In this document: positions 36,106-48,588 of the stretch, piece after piece
Numbering within the stretch: the stretch's first letter is position 1
Layout: the number at the start of each line of letters is the position of its first letter
From: Onchidella celtica
Lineage: Eukaryota > Mollusca > Gastropoda > Systellommatophora > Onchidiidae
Length of the DNA stretch: 64,000 bases
Direction of reading: 5' to 3'
NCBI GenBank assembly: GCA_963931925.1
Contig: OZ007580.1
Location: forward strand, 10,429,501-10,493,500
Notes under the pieces: generated by a model
Database searches by the model: none
Told to the model about the DNA's origin: nothing
Seen by the model: the letters and a program-made list of their open reading frames with translations, nothing else
Position numbers and translations under genes: made by a program

Positions 36106-36978
36106 AACAGAAGACTTCAGCATCATGAGCAGTAACAACACTAGAGTAAAAGACCATTCTACTACACCAGGAAAGGAAAAAGTAAATCACTTGAAACTAA
36201 AACAGGGAAGAGAAAGAAACATAATATTCATCCGTTCACAAAAAGTGATCACTGCCATTTGTACGGCCTTGCCCGGGTGTTGGAAAACCGGAATAGACTG
36301 CCAATATTAAACACTCTCCATGTCCACTCTCGCGGTTTTGTCTCGTGCCAACAAACAAATCTCGCGCATTTGTCGTGTGCCTGCGGGACACTGTCAATCA
36401 AAAAAACTAATCATATTCTTTGATATCATGCCCGGGTGATCGATACCTCAAATATTGGCGAGAAAATTATGTTTAAACTTAAGTAAAACGATTATAATGG
36501 TTTACAAAGTATCGAAATCGATTGGTTAAACATAATTTAGCTCGTGTGTGCGATATTGAAGTATGCACGAGTGCTTTGTTCACGGGGGAAAAATGAACAA
36601 TCACAGACGAGGACAGATCGAGGACCAATCAGACTGCCGTTTGTAGTGCATGCTGTGTTTGCGGGCAGATAGTACTATTTCAATAGCTTTCATATTTCAA
36701 TACTGTTCATGGAAACTTATCAGACAGTGGTTAAATAAAAAATGATTGCGCTATTCCCAGAATTTCACTCGAAAGCGCTTTCGTTGTGATGAGACCTCTG
36801 AAATACCTCTTTCCTGTGTGTAATAACGATCCCAGATATTTTAGGCATTTGATCAATTTGACGATTTACTAGCGCGGGTGGTGGTTTTATCGACGGCTTA
36901 ATGCCGTAAGAAGACTCAAAGACAAAACGAAAAAGAAACAAATAATAAACAAATATATAGATGAATAAATAAATTAGC
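36106..36978. other. Non-coding stretch
   Basis: No gene or clear repeat is recognised. Confidence 0.6.

Positions 36979-37027
<49 letters not shown>
36979..37027 (+). repeat. (CAA)n microsatellite
   Basis: About sixteen CAA/ACA repeats. The poly-Val minus-strand frame is an artefact. Confidence 0.97.
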
Positions 37028-37599
37028 AAAAGATGCCTTTCAACAGTTTCAGAAATAACCAAGTCCATTTTAGGTATAAACACAGAAACTCATTGGGTTT
37101 TCTGTTAATTTGAAGATCTCGGGTTGGAAGGGTGCATGAATAGGATTATATAAATCAAAGTCCTGTGGGTTATGTTCAGATTTGAGATTTCTTGTTGGTT
37201 GCCAGTCTTGTGGGCTACACGAAGGCTACACTTACTAACACGTTACGGGTATGCGCTAAAACCAAAAGTTTCCGGGAGACGAAAAAAAAAAAAAGAAAGA
37301 AGAAATTCGCATTTCGCAATTTCGCACCGATTTATTCTTTGTCTCAATTTCTATCTTGTGGTGATCAAAAGGAAACTTTTAGCACTCCGAAATTATAATC
37401 CAGATAGAAGGTGTAGAGCCTGTTTTATGGTGGTAAGAAACTCCGCGAGTGGAGCGAGGCAGATGACGATCTTCAGAGGAAGAGTGGATTCTTTCATTAG
37501 ATGTTTCGGCCTTTCATTTTTGTGACATCTTCCAGAATCCCCGAGCACACAGAGTTCATGACCCCCGGTGTTCGTCACTCACCTTTTTTTTTTCGTCGC
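37028..37599. other. Non-coding stretch
   Basis: No gene is recognised. Short frames on both strands lack domains. Confidence 0.6.
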
Positions 37600-37685
37600 C
37601 AGGCTCGTCTTTGGATTTGAACCGGTACCGCTGGTTTCTGGTGCAGATGTCTTATCTATTCTGTCAATACTGCCACTGGCTTTAT
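37600..37685 (-). repeat. tRNA-like segment, probable SINE head
   Basis: On the minus strand it reads CAGTGGCAGTATTGACAG, then an anticodon-like AAGACATCTGCACCAGAA, then a good box B, GGTTCAAATCC, at about 37612-37622. The fold is too degraded to call a functional tRNA, so a tRNA-derived SINE head is the simpler reading. Confidence 0.4.
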
Positions 37686-38562
37686 GGTACAATTTATGAT
37701 GCTAAATAGTAACTTGACCTGGATTGGTGCGTTTCCTAGAATGGCAGTACGGTCTAGTTCTGTCTTTTGTTTTTTGTTCTCTTGCAAGACCTCCGATGCT
37801 TTCTGGCATAGAACTGTAAATATTAACAACATAGCTCATTTCATTTTATAGGTATGTTCTCACATTTGTGCACGAATAACGTGGCTATTGTTTGCTTTTA
37901 AGACAGCTGTAATAACAGTTCAGAGCCAGCCCGTTTAAATACAACAATATGTACTGATATTTGGGTGTTCTTTGTCCTTTAGGCAAAACTACGTTTCAGA
38001 GGAGTCCGAATACGTATCTAGAGACAGTTATGGCTTGAATGAAGAGTGTTAGGATCAGAATAACCCCCTCTAAAATTAAGGTGATTCCGTAGCAAATTAA
38101 GGAAGGCTATTACATAGCTACTACTCTTTTTCTAATTAGGACAAGACAAAAGAAGTTGAAAATGGCAAATTTAAAACAAAAATGCAAAGCCTGGCTAACG
38201 ATTAGTCACAAGCAACAAGGAAACTAGACCATGAATTTTTGAAGTAAAAATAATTTTTTAACGAAATTAACAGATGACGCACGTTCTCAGTCACCAGCTT
38301 GTCAGGCTAAAAAAAAAAAAATTGAAAACTTGGAAAAAGAAAATGTAGCTGACAGAATTTGAACTATGACAAAAATTTATACGAGGATACTGTTTAGCTG
38401 CTTTGCGCTTAAGTGGTTTGTTGCTCTTGACGACACAGAATTAGCTCTCCTATAAAATTTTGAACTTTATTTCGTCTTTCGTCGGAAGTTCCAATACCAT
38501 TTTTTTATGTTTCTTTCTGATAAGAGTGCTTTCTTTTTGGATTACAGCTAAAGTTTGACAGT
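37686..38562. other. Non-coding stretch
   Basis: No gene or clear repeat is recognised. There is an A run near 38310-38321. Confidence 0.6.
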
Positions 38563-38610
38563 GCGCATGCTCATCCGCCGTGCCAAAAAGCAAATCTTTG
38601 CAAACCGCCA
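38563..38610 (+). repeat. Single copy of the GCCGTGCCAAAA unit
   Basis: It contains GCGCATGCTCATCCGCCGTG, then CCAAAAAGCAAATCTTTGCA. It is the same unit that is tandemly repeated at 58125-58351. Confidence 0.65.
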
Positions 38611-39316
38611 TGTACTGGGAAGGAGGGATGCCGTGCGATTAACATCACAGTTTTCGGTGACGTAAGTGAAATAAACCTATCGGATAATTTTAGTCTATTT
38701 TTTAGTTGTAAGAATGGAGGGCGGATACAGAGGTTTGCCTGACTCAATACGTTATTTTGTTTCCAGCCAGACAAGTAGGAAGAAGATTGTGTTTCCAATT
38801 AACCCTGTCCAGTCTTGCATGCAAATGTAGTTGTTTTTTCTCTTCCTGTGAGGTGAATCAGCAATGCCTTCTGTGCGCATTCGAATTTGTTATCGAAACC
38901 CATTCGAGCTTCTAATTCACTTTAAAATCATGCATTGCATGGTGAGAATGGACCAATTAGTTATCACTCGGGGACCTGGTCTCATTTTCTGATTGAGTTT
39001 CTCAGCAAGGGTTAAACAAGACTGAGTTATTTCGCCTATAAATAAAACAATTACAATACATGTTTACGGTGTTTTTCGGATGCCAAAGATTAGACAGAAA
39101 AGGGGTTGAGGAAAGGGAAGTTGTTTTCTGCTTTAATGAGGGTAGCAAAGTATGTGTGACGCGTGGGACACGTTGGCATTATTTTGTACACGAATCTGCT
39201 TTCTACTTTTTGAAATTCTATCGGGAGACTGTGGGTGACAGTGAATTTTGTTTCCATTTCGTTTTTCGGAGTTTCATTTTTTGTTCCTTTTGTTTGTGGT
39301 TTTTGTTGACACTTAT
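38611..39316. other. Non-coding stretch
   Basis: No gene is recognised. A minus-strand 75-codon frame at 38571-38798 runs into the repeat unit and has no domain. Confidence 0.55.
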
Positions 39317-39346
39317 AGAGGGAGAAGGAGAGAGAGAGAAAAGGGG

Positions 39347-39396
<50 letters not shown>

Positions 39397-39410
39397 TGGA
39401 GAGAGAGAAA
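39317..39410 (+). repeat. (GA)n microsatellite with a G run
   Basis: GA repeats are interrupted by a run of nine G. The Glu-Arg frame through it is an artefact. Confidence 0.95.
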
Positions 39411-40435
39411 AGTAACCCTTAAAAAACTTGGTTATAGGCAGAGAACTATGTATTAATCATTATTATTATTATTTTTTTTTCGATCATTTTGCTTGACTGT
39501 CTCCAATTTATTATTTTTTTTGGTCTTTTTTTTTTCCAGTTTCAAAATTTTATGTTTACAGTCAAAGGGTCTAGACACTTTAATGACCAGACACTAAAAT
39601 CACTCTCTTTATTGTGTAATTCAAAATTTACGGCAAAGTGTTCAGCAAATGAACGCATTCGTTCCAGGCCTGAGATCAATCTTGGTTGTGTGACAGCAGT
39701 GGGTGCTTGTTGTACAAAAAACCGCCCAGAGGCACCATTACTTCTGTATCACTGAAGTTTAAAAGTAGTGTGTTGGCAGAAAGTCAAAATGTAGCTAAAA
39801 ATGAAAAAAAAGTATTTTACAAGCCCTTTATTAGCAACAAACACCGAAACATTTTGAACTTTAAAATAAATTGCAAAACGAAATGAAAGAACTGTTCAGT
39901 CTGACGAGCCCATTAAGGTCAGACATCGTTAAGAGCAAATCAGACTTTATGGTCGATTAAGCGACTGTTTCCTTTAACCACTATCGTTTTTCATTCGTGA
40001 CTACAGTCAAGCTTGTTTCGCCAATGGTGAGCAAATGTCTTGTAATAGCACGCTCACTCATCACTAGCAATTTTTCATGACCTAGTTTCAAAAGCACCAC
40101 CATCCATCAGCTGCTGGCTGTCATGATTAAACAGAGAAGGTGCTGTTTCGTCACATTTTAGCTTGTTTACTAATTAACAGTGTGGAATGCGGGCTCGATT
40201 ATTTACCGATAAACCTTGTGAAACCTGGGGACTCCATCAACATTAGCGTCGTGTTTTTAAAATTAAACCTCCTTGACATTCTAGTGCCCGTACGTAGAAT
40301 AGTTTATCTAAACACTTTCGAGACACGCGAAACCGATTGAAGTAAATTAGATCAGATAAATGGAAAATATTTTTATTTATCACCAAAAATTACATGTTTA
40401 AAATTTATCACGTATATTTAAGACCAAGAACCCCC
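39411..40435. other. Non-coding stretch
   Basis: No gene is recognised. It has T runs near 39470-39535. Confidence 0.6.
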
Positions 40436-40492
40436 GCCCCCCCCCCTCCCCCCAAAACAACAACAACAACAACAACAACAAAAAACCACAAC
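40436..40492 (+). repeat. C-rich run and (CAA)n
   Basis: A CCCC-rich run is followed by about ten CAA repeats. Confidence 0.9.
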
Positions 40493-40879
40493 AAAAAACA
40501 AGATGCAGCATTGGACACCAGGTAGCAAGGTTCAAATAGTAATGGAATAATTGGCAGTAAGAGAGTTTTAAGAAACTGCCATTAGTGTCAGTGTTTTCGG
40601 CCACAGCAAATATTTTGAAAGCATGTATGTAGGCGAACTTGAATCCTCATACAGTCCGTGCTGTTTTAGCAGATGCTGGTAGAAACCAGGACAGGTCTGA
40701 ACTGTGAGAAACATCACCATTTTCACATAATCGGTGATGTACGATCTACAATATATTTTGTTGTTGCAAACGTATGGAAATCAGCTCTATTTTCAAGTCG
40801 GCGTATGAATTTAAGCTTATTTTATTAATACATAGTAATTTCACAGAGTTTGAAAAAAAAAAGTATCAAATTATTCACA

Positions 40880-41594
40880 ACTAGCTGAGTTCCCGGCCCT
40901 GCCCGGGACAAATTGATTTATTAGTTTCAGTTCTGGGTGATTATTATGGACCTGCTTCATTTTGCCTGTTTCTTTAGCTTTATTTTATTTTTGTTTGTTT
41001 GTTTGTTTTTAGATACGTTTCACTGCTCTCCCTTTGCGCGTTGACGTCCTGCGCGTCCCGCCAGCATCCGCCAAATGGCTATGATTTGTTTGTTTGCACA
41101 TCGCAGGAATTGATAACGTAATTGTGTTAATGGAAAAGAAATCTGTACTAATATTTTCCTAGGCATATTGAAAACACAAACCTGTACTTTTGGCCCTGCA
41201 ACGTCAATCTCCCAATTCCAGACCCTTTCTTTTTCCTAGTCTAGGCACATTGAGAACACACATACAACGTTTCATACTTGATAGTCTTACAACTCAATCT
41301 CATCATTCAAACCAGTCCTAACCGGAAGTTGTTTTGTGAGTGTGATACAGTCTATACCGGAACCAATCTTAGTTAGATTAATTTGCCGAAAAAATAGACC
41401 GAACGCCAATGTGTCGCAACCTAGAAACTAATACAAAAGTTCTGCGAGTTATTAATTATTTTTTTTATTTTCTGTGCCGGGGACACGACGACAGTCGATA
41501 CTAAGCGTTGTATAAAATCTGAGGGCCACCGAATCAGCATTAACAGAAAGGCGCGCTGCAATTGTCGTAAGGTTTCACTTTTATTAATATAGAT
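40880..41594 (+). repeat. Unclassified interspersed repeat U1, copy 1, about 715 bp
   Basis: It begins ACTAGCTGAGTTCCCGGCCC with a CCCGGCCCTGCCCGGG quasi-palindrome, and ends near TTTTATTAATATAGAT. Its first roughly 240 bp match the reverse complement of 62440-62674 block by block (ATTAGTTTCAGTTCTGGGTG; TTATTATGGACCTGCTTCAT; a TTTG repeat; GACGTCCTGCGCGTCCCG). There is no coding frame. The class is unknown to me. Confidence 0.65.
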
Positions 41595-43305
41595 AAACGA
41601 GTTTGCCCTGTTGTAGGTCGCATTAAAAAAAACAACAACAACATTGAGTCAAAAAGTTTAATTTGGTAGGTCATTAATAATGGTCTGTTAACAAATTTTC
41701 TATTTTCTACCAGATTGGAGTATTTCTGTTGCCAGGTCTTGCAATGTCTCCCATCCTCTCCCAGTCCCTTTAAATTTCAACGCCATGAGAATGTGTGCAT
41801 TTCTGATCCCTTCGAGCTTCGCCTAGTTTGGAAGATCAAGTCATATTGCCACTGCAGTTTAAACAGACTGGATTATTATGGTATGAAAAGAAAATGTGTG
41901 AAGTTTCGAAGAGGTGGATCGCTGATCCAATCTGGTAAATAAAATATGCCAGGCAAAAATGGGGGCAGTTTGTACACAGAGAGATTCTGTTCTAAGAAAA
42001 CGAATTTAAAGACACACTCAGGCGAAATAGGCAGTGTACGGCCACGCGAGCATGCCGCATTCCAGAAATTATGCTAGGAGCAACATAATCCAAAATTATG
42101 TTCAGCCAGCCTTCAAAATACATATTATTTTTTAAGTAGTGGTTTCGCAAGTCTTAAAAAAAATACAAGGAAAAAAAAAAGGGTTCATGCAATGGAGTTA
42201 CAATGAAGCTCCAGTGTGTCAACGCCAGACACCAACTTGCGGCGACCGAGTTGGCGTCGGCATTTCACACTTAAGATCACTGGAGAAATAGCCAGTTCAA
42301 ACGGTGGCGACACTCGTTAACAACTCCCGCGATAAGAGGCAGTTCTTTTGCTCTGCATAAATTAAGCCGCGGGTCCCCGGTTTTAAAGGGGTTGGCGACA
42401 AGCGAGGGTGTTTAAAAAAGACGTTGTGCTGAAATTTACGTTCTCATCAAATGAGCGAATAATTTAATCGGCAGAAACTTAATGAAGTGGAGTACAACAC
42501 GCTCATACTTTTCGCCCATTCGTCAATTTCGGTTCGGCTATTCGTCAATTTTTGTGTCGGCGCCATGTTGGAGAAGTAATGAACCGGAACGAATTGTCGC
42601 TTTGTTCCCCGGCGACGCCGTGCCCGGATGAGACGGGCGCTAAAAAAGCAGGAACGCCAAGCTTTGATAAACGTAACAAATCATGCGGGGCTCGGCACTC
42701 GAGAATCTCCCACCTTAATAGGCCGGCTGAGAATTGGAAATGGGAATAAAGTGCTGGACAAAAGAGTTATTTTCTCTTCCATTTTTGTCTCTTTCTCTCT
42801 GCTCGTCGGAGACGGACGAACGAACTTAGGCGCGAAGGCCTCAGAAGTCGGATTTAGTAGTAGTGGTTATAATCACGGTTTAGCGGAACTTGGCAGGGGG
42901 TCTCAGAGGGGTCCCATTGAGGGTCTGGTGTGGCCATGTCTGTCGTTAGGGGCCCATGGAGCGACAGAGTGGACCCCCCACCCCTAAGGCATCGGGCCTA
43001 CTGTTTGCCCACACGTACGTTTGTTTACTCATGATTTGTATCTGCGGCTGTTTCAGAGACACCGTGCGCTTGTGGAAAGTGTCCCTCACCCGAGCAAACG
43101 ACGTATCTTGCTGTGAACAATTCTACAACACTTGTGGAAAATGCAATCTCTCTTTTCTTAAGTTAACAAACGAGTGATTTATCTAGTAGCAACATAGAGA
43201 AAGTCAAGCAGAAAACGGAATCTGTGCAGGAACAGGTGCTTCTCACTCAGAATACAAGGGCCATCATTTGGGCGTGCCAGAGTCCGAAAGATTGTTCGAG
43301 AGTAT
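41595..43305. other. Non-coding, with a complex block at about 42180-42760
   Basis: No gene is supported. The block at about 42180-42760 is GC-richer and complex (for example AATCATGCGGGGCTCGGCAC near 42680), with short open frames on the plus strand but no domain. It is a candidate for conserved non-coding sequence or a CpG-rich regulatory region. This is an impression only. Confidence 0.4.
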
Positions 43306-43420
43306 AAGATAAGATAAGGAAGATAAAATAAGAATGACTTTATTATCCCATGAGAGAAATTCATTTTCATACATTGTCATGGTAGACACATCTATCGCGT
43401 CATTACATAAACATAACATA
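43306..43420 (-). repeat. LINE-type 3' tail, reverse orientation
   Basis: Read on the minus strand, CTCATGGGATAATAAAGTCA is followed by ATTCTTATTTTATC and a GATAA-type run. Tails that combine an AATAAAGT signal with a short tandem repeat are typical of truncated LINEs. I cannot assign a family. Confidence 0.5.
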
Positions 43421-43715
43421 ACTCAATAACAGGCTTAATACATATTATGTAGTAACATTGCGTGGAACCTGAGTAAAATATGGCACACATCCAGCTAAAA
43501 TGTCTCGTTGGGGCGAACTGAAGATAGTAAAAACGTCCTTCTGTATCTTTCTCTGTTTGTGTAAACCGATTGGAAGAATTTTGTAACAACAAATGTGGCG
43601 ACACAATATTAAAACTGTGTTCTGACAGTAGAAATATAATATCGTCGAAATAGTAAAACTGGGGAAAAACAATAAACGAAAATGTGCATAAATGAATGAA
43701 ATGGGAAACTTTATT

Positions 43716-43848
43716 CTGTCAGTGATAAAAAATGAGTGTAAGGAGTTCAGGGCCGAAACACTTGAACAAGGGGGGTTTCTTCTCTGAAGACTCTCTGTTG
43801 TCTGGCTCCCCCATGAGTTTCTAGCTACTGTCAGTGATAAAAAATGAG
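43716..43848. repeat. 21-bp direct repeat flanking 91 bp
   Basis: CTGTCAGTGATAAAAAATGA plus G occurs exactly at 43716-43736 and again at 43828-43848. The 91 bp between are GC-richer than the flanks. It could be a long target duplication around a small insertion or a local tandem duplication. Confidence 0.7.
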
Positions 43849-44054
43849 AGAAAAACATTCAGGGATAGATCTACAGCAGTTTTCCTTTCTTTTGAAAGCT
43901 AGGGTTATTTAAGTCGTCTTGTCATGATCAATGAATCCCATGCGAAAGTAAATTACTTCTCTAATTTTGTATGCAATGTAGACATCAGAGTGTTCAATTG
44001 AACTGAAGTGAGAGTTCCGTGTAACCTTTAATTGGGCGTAGTAGAAGAAGGAGA

Positions 44055-44092
<38 letters not shown>

Positions 44093-45136
44093 TAAAAAGA
44101 AGTCGAAGGAAAAAAAGACAGAAAAAGAGGAGACCAGGTAAAAACAAGATAAATGGCACATTATCAGGGGCGAGGCTTCCTCATAATCAAATAATCAGTG
44201 ATTACCCTTCGAATATTAATTCTAGAATTACTACGCTTTTCAGATCGAGCCCAACTCCAAGTCCATTAATTTTGTCAGTTCAGCATTCTAGTCTACCTTG
44301 CTATTTTGGGTTTGTTGTTATAGTCTAACACCCCTCACCGAAAAACATCTTTGTAGGGACTTACACCATATGAACTGGTCCAAAATCAGTGATTAACAAA
44401 GACGAAGAAGACTTGACTACACCCAGAAGCTAGCTTGAGCATAGCCTGTTTTCGTCAAAGCGGCGCCGCAGACAGCAAAATAGTGTTGGGGAAAAATAGA
44501 TTTAAAATCAAGGTTTGACCTGATTTTACGTACCTATGCAGGTTTTTCACTATGCGGTCGTTTTCATCCCAATCGAAAGGTAAAGAGTAAAGTGAAAGAA
44601 TTTGTGTGGGTTTTTTGTTTGTTTGTTTGAGGTAATCTAAGAATAATTTACTATACGCACAGCAAGAGCTATCAAAGAATAATAATTATTATAATCTAGA
44701 CCTAGATATAAATGTGATCAAAATCAGTCGAACGTATTAAGAACATCAATTCACTTGATAGGTCGCGCGAACCTAAACCGCAACGGCAGATAGCCACTTC
44801 TCCAAAATCGCTACACATTGTTGTGTCAAAGAGATGCCATTTAAGCACTTTCTACCATTTAATGTTAATGGGTCCTTTCCGAGAAACTTATGAGATGGTA
44901 GAATAACAAAATCTCTGGCTATGAATATGACAATGAAAACGTGCCGTTCAAATTATATTTTAAAAAATGGGTGAAAAATATGCGTGTATAAGTCTGTTAG
45001 TACGAATGAATAGTGTTTCCAGATTAGTTTGGCTTGTAAATTGCTGCATTCCTGTCCTGTTGACAAGAATAGTCCTCTCTTTAGATTTTTGCAGTGCCTA
45101 GCAACCGTTTCATTGTTTTAGTCGCTGCATTTATGG
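43849..45136. other. Non-coding, with a (CAA)n run at 44055-44092
   Basis: Apart from the CAA microsatellite I see no gene or clear repeat. Confidence 0.6.
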
Positions 45137-45709
45137 TTATGTGAATATGATGTAGGGCCACGTCCTATTGAGTGTCATCTTGAGTGTCAGGTCAGAAAAA
45201 TCTGCTATTGGTAACATGTAATCCAGTACAAACTGTTCCATGAACTGGTACGCTAGCATGGTATCAGTGGGCGTGCACCTGTCGGTGCAAACGGCCAGGG
45301 CGGAGGAGGTTTCATCTAACCCAACGGCCACATGCTAGGGCACAATGTGACCCTCAGTATTTGAGTCCTTCATATTGGCCCCCGGTAGCGGTGTGGTCAT
45401 AGGCTTGTTTGCCTAAATCACAGACGAAGAATTGAGCAAACTTCCCGGACGCAGCTTCGAAGCTGGCGGCAGCAGGCCAGTGGTTGATTGATAGGGCAGA
45501 TGGCAATATACCGTCACTCTGGCCTGGATATCGTGACACAGAGCATCCACCAGTATTGGTGTTCTTTGGTTTGGGTCTCTCACCTTAGACAGTTGGGACT
45601 GCGAGGCTGTGGAGTAGCCTACAGGCAGCCGGTCAGGCAATATGACTGTCCCTCTGGCATCCTCCTGCACCTGGATACATTTCCAGTCGTCTTGACCCTG
45701 TCTTGCCAC
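45137..45709 (-). pseudogene. Possible degraded coding sequence upstream of LINE B
   Basis: Two minus-strand frames (45413-45709 and 45137-45331) with coding-like composition lie close together in different phases. I do not recognise a family. They may be the remains of an older mobile-element protein, or chance frames. No start, domain or tail can be defined. Confidence 0.25.
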
Positions 45710-45774
45710 TTGGATAAGTTGTTTCCAGGCGAGAGAGTGAGTCTGATGTTTGCGCAGCTCTTTTTCACTAAAAA

Positions 45775-45895
45775 CAAACTCTTTGCGCCAGTCTTAACAC
45801 TCACCTCGTCTTCTTTCATCTTTGCGCCAGTCTTAACAAAGTCGTCTTCTTTCCTCTCAAAATTCCTCGTCTTCTTTCCTCTCAAAATTCCAACG
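45775..45895 (+). repeat. Short tandem duplications upstream of LINE B
   Basis: TTGCGCCAGTCTTAACA occurs twice about 40 bp apart, and CGTCTTCTTTCCTCTCAAAA plus TTCC occurs twice in tandem. They sit just before, or at the start of, the LINE B 5' region. Confidence 0.75.
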
Positions 45896-46144
45896 GCGAT
45901 GGGCGAGTGCAGTGGCAGCAGGTTTGGATAGACTGGAAGCTGTTAGCACAGACCTACACGTTGGTGGCTGTGGGCTATGGTCGCTTCATCGTCGATTGAA
46001 GTGGAGGCGTGGGGAGGCAGCACCCACAGTAGCTGAGCAGCCTTATTTAAGGATAGCACTGCTCACCTCAACTGAGGAAGGGGCTAGAAAAGGTGCCCTA
46101 AAGAAAGCCCACTTCACATCACCCTGACTGGTATACCGCGACCA

Positions 46145-47460
46145 GTGGGGATCCCTTTTTGCGGTCGAAACAAAAAGAAATTCAGCTTACTCAGGCTAGG
46201 AGCCTGGAATATACGCACACTACAGGACAACTCAAACAACCCGGAAAGACGCACTGCACTTATTGCCATTGAGCTCAGCAGGTACAACCTGGACATAGTG
46301 GCACTCAGTGAGACCAGACTCCCTGATAGTGGCCAACTCAAAGAGCTCAGTGGTGGATACACCTTCTTCTGTAAAGGCAAGGGTGCAGTCGAACCGAGAC
46401 AGCATGGTGTTGGGTTTGCAATTAAAAATGACCTTGTCAGAAACTTGCAGTCCATGCCAATTGAAATAAATGACAGGCTAATGACACTCAGGATCCCAGT
46501 TGGGAAAAGCCAGTCAGCCACCCTCATTAGCGCATATGCGCCCACCATGACAAACCCAGATGAAGCCAAAGACAAGTTCTATTCTGATCTGGAATCTGTC
46601 ATATGCTCTGTCCCGGCAGCTGATAAGCTGATTCTCTTGGGGGACTTCAATGCTAGGGTTGGCTCCGAAATCTCAGCGTGGCCAAATGTTTTGGGCACTC
46701 ATGGAGTTGGTTCATGCAATAACAATGGGTTGCGCTTACTTACTTTGTGCGCCGAATTTGGCCTGTTCATTACCAACACAAATTTTAGTCTCCCCGTGAG
46801 AAACAGAACGTCATGGATGCATCCTCGCTCAAAGCATTGGCATCTCATAGACTATGTCATTGTGAGGAAGACTGACAGAAAGGATGTCCTTGTAACAAAG
46901 GCGATGTGTGGTGCCGAGTGTGGAGCTGACCACAGACTCATTGTTTGCAAGCTCAGACTAACATTGAGGCGCAATAGACGCCCTCAAGGGAAAGCGCCAC
47001 CTAAACGCCTAAATGTTTCAAAACTCTGCTCAGCTGAGAAACAGAGCGAGCTCTCCTCAGAACTCTCCTCAAAATTGGATTGCGTGACTTTTGACCCTGA
47101 GAACATTGAACAGAGCTGGACTGACCTAAATACGACTGTACACTCTTGCGCCAGCAGCACAGTTGGTTTTCCTGTCCGCAAGCACCAGGACTGGTTCAAT
47201 GAAAATGGTAATGAAATCAAAGTGCTCATCAAAGAAAAAAATAGTCTCATCCAAGCTCACTGCAGTGACCCCTCTTCCACAGCAAAAGCTGATGCACTGC
47301 GTGCATGTAAGGGTGTACTCCAGAAGAAGCTGAGGAAAATGAAAAATGACTGGCTTGAAGAGCGAGTAAGAGAAACTCAGAAATATGCCGACACAAACAA
47401 CACTAGAAAGTTCTTTGAGAGCCTCCGAGCTTGTTTGGACCATCCCGCTCTGGCACTACG
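46145..47460 (+). pseudogene. LINE B endonuclease region (frame 1)
   Basis: This is the N-terminal part of the LINE B polyprotein. From about residue 15 it has an APE-type endonuclease that nicks target DNA: LGAWNIRTL, SETRL, SAYAPT, GDFNAR at about 166-171 and a terminal DH pair at 262-263 are all present. A linker rich in Lys and Glu follows. The homologous frame leaves this phase near 47430, where the next piece continues in another phase. The codons beyond that up to the stop at 47503 are out-of-frame sequence. The ATG at 46145 lies directly before the conserved endonuclease start, so it is plausible. Confidence 0.8.
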
Positions 47461-48588
47461 CCACTTCTTGCGTCAGATGGTTCAACACGCATTGTTGAAT
47501 TGAATGCCATAATTCAGCGTTGGGCAGAACATTTCGGAGGTGTGCTAAATCGGCCATCAAATATAAATACTGAGTCCATTGACCGCCTCCCTCAGACTCC
47601 TATTAATGCAGCTCTTGCCAAGCCATTCACAGCAAATGAGACCCGGACTGCCACAAATCAGATGTCCTTTAACAAATCACCAGGCGTGGATTCAATTCCT
47701 GCTGAGGTGTATGCCTTCGGTGGAGAAAAGCTTATTGAAAGGTTGACCGAGTTGTTCAATCATATGTTGAAAGCAGGGAAGCTGCCACAGGACTTCAAAG
47801 ATGCTTCAATCATCCATCTGTACAAAAACAAAGGGGACAGCCAAGTCTGTGATAACCATCGGGGAATCTCTCTACTTTCAATTGCTGGCAAAATATTGGC
47901 AAGAATGCTTCTGAATCGCCTTCTTGATCACCTCTCGTCAAATGACTTGCTTCCCGAGAGCCAATGTGGCTTTCGTAAAGGGAGGGGAACGGCGGATATG
48001 ATCTTTGCTGCCAGACAGATTCAGGAAAAATGCATGGAACAAAATAAAGCGCTGTACATCACATTTGTTGACCTCACAAAAGCATTTGACACAGTGTGTC
48101 GTGAAGGCCTCTGGAAAATCTTGGCGAAGTTTGGGTGTCCACCCGAATTCATCACAATAGTGCGCCAGTTTCATGATGGTATGCAAACTGCAGTCAAAAG
48201 TAACGGCAGTGTTTCAGAGCCCTTTGCTGTAACAAATGGGGTAAAACAGGGTTGTGTCTTAGCCCCAACTCTGTTCAGCATCATGTTCTCTGCAATGCTA
48301 CAAGAAGCCTTTAGCTCTCCTCCTCAAGGGGTAAGCATCAAGTACCGAACTGATGGCAGTCTATTCAACCTCAGGAGACTTCAGGCAAAAACCAAAACCA
48401 AAAGTACTCAAGTCTGTGACCTACTATTTGCTGATGATTGTGCACTTCTGGCACACGATGAGGATAGCATGCAAAACTGTGTTGATAAGTTCTCTAGTGC
48501 CTGTGACAACTTTGGCCTCACAATAAGCACAACGAAGACGGAAGTGCTCCATCAGCCTACTCCAGACGACAAGTTTAGTATCCTGTGA
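47431..48588 (+). pseudogene. LINE B reverse transcriptase region (frame 2)
   Basis: Continuation of LINE B after a frameshift; no genuine start codon exists here. It carries the linker GPSRSGTTPLLASDGS, then the reverse transcriptase with NHRGISLL, LPESQCGFRKGRGT, FVDLTKAFDT, NGVKQGCVLAP and the active-site FADD at about codons 333-336 from 47431. The frame fails again near 48580, just after TEVLHQP, where the homologous sequence moves to a third phase. Confidence 0.85.

Noticed and set aside
46145..46960. Host gene labelled craniofacial development protein 2-like
   Set aside because: That label is commonly given to LINE endonucleases. The adjoining reverse transcriptase, finger and tail show this is a mobile element.
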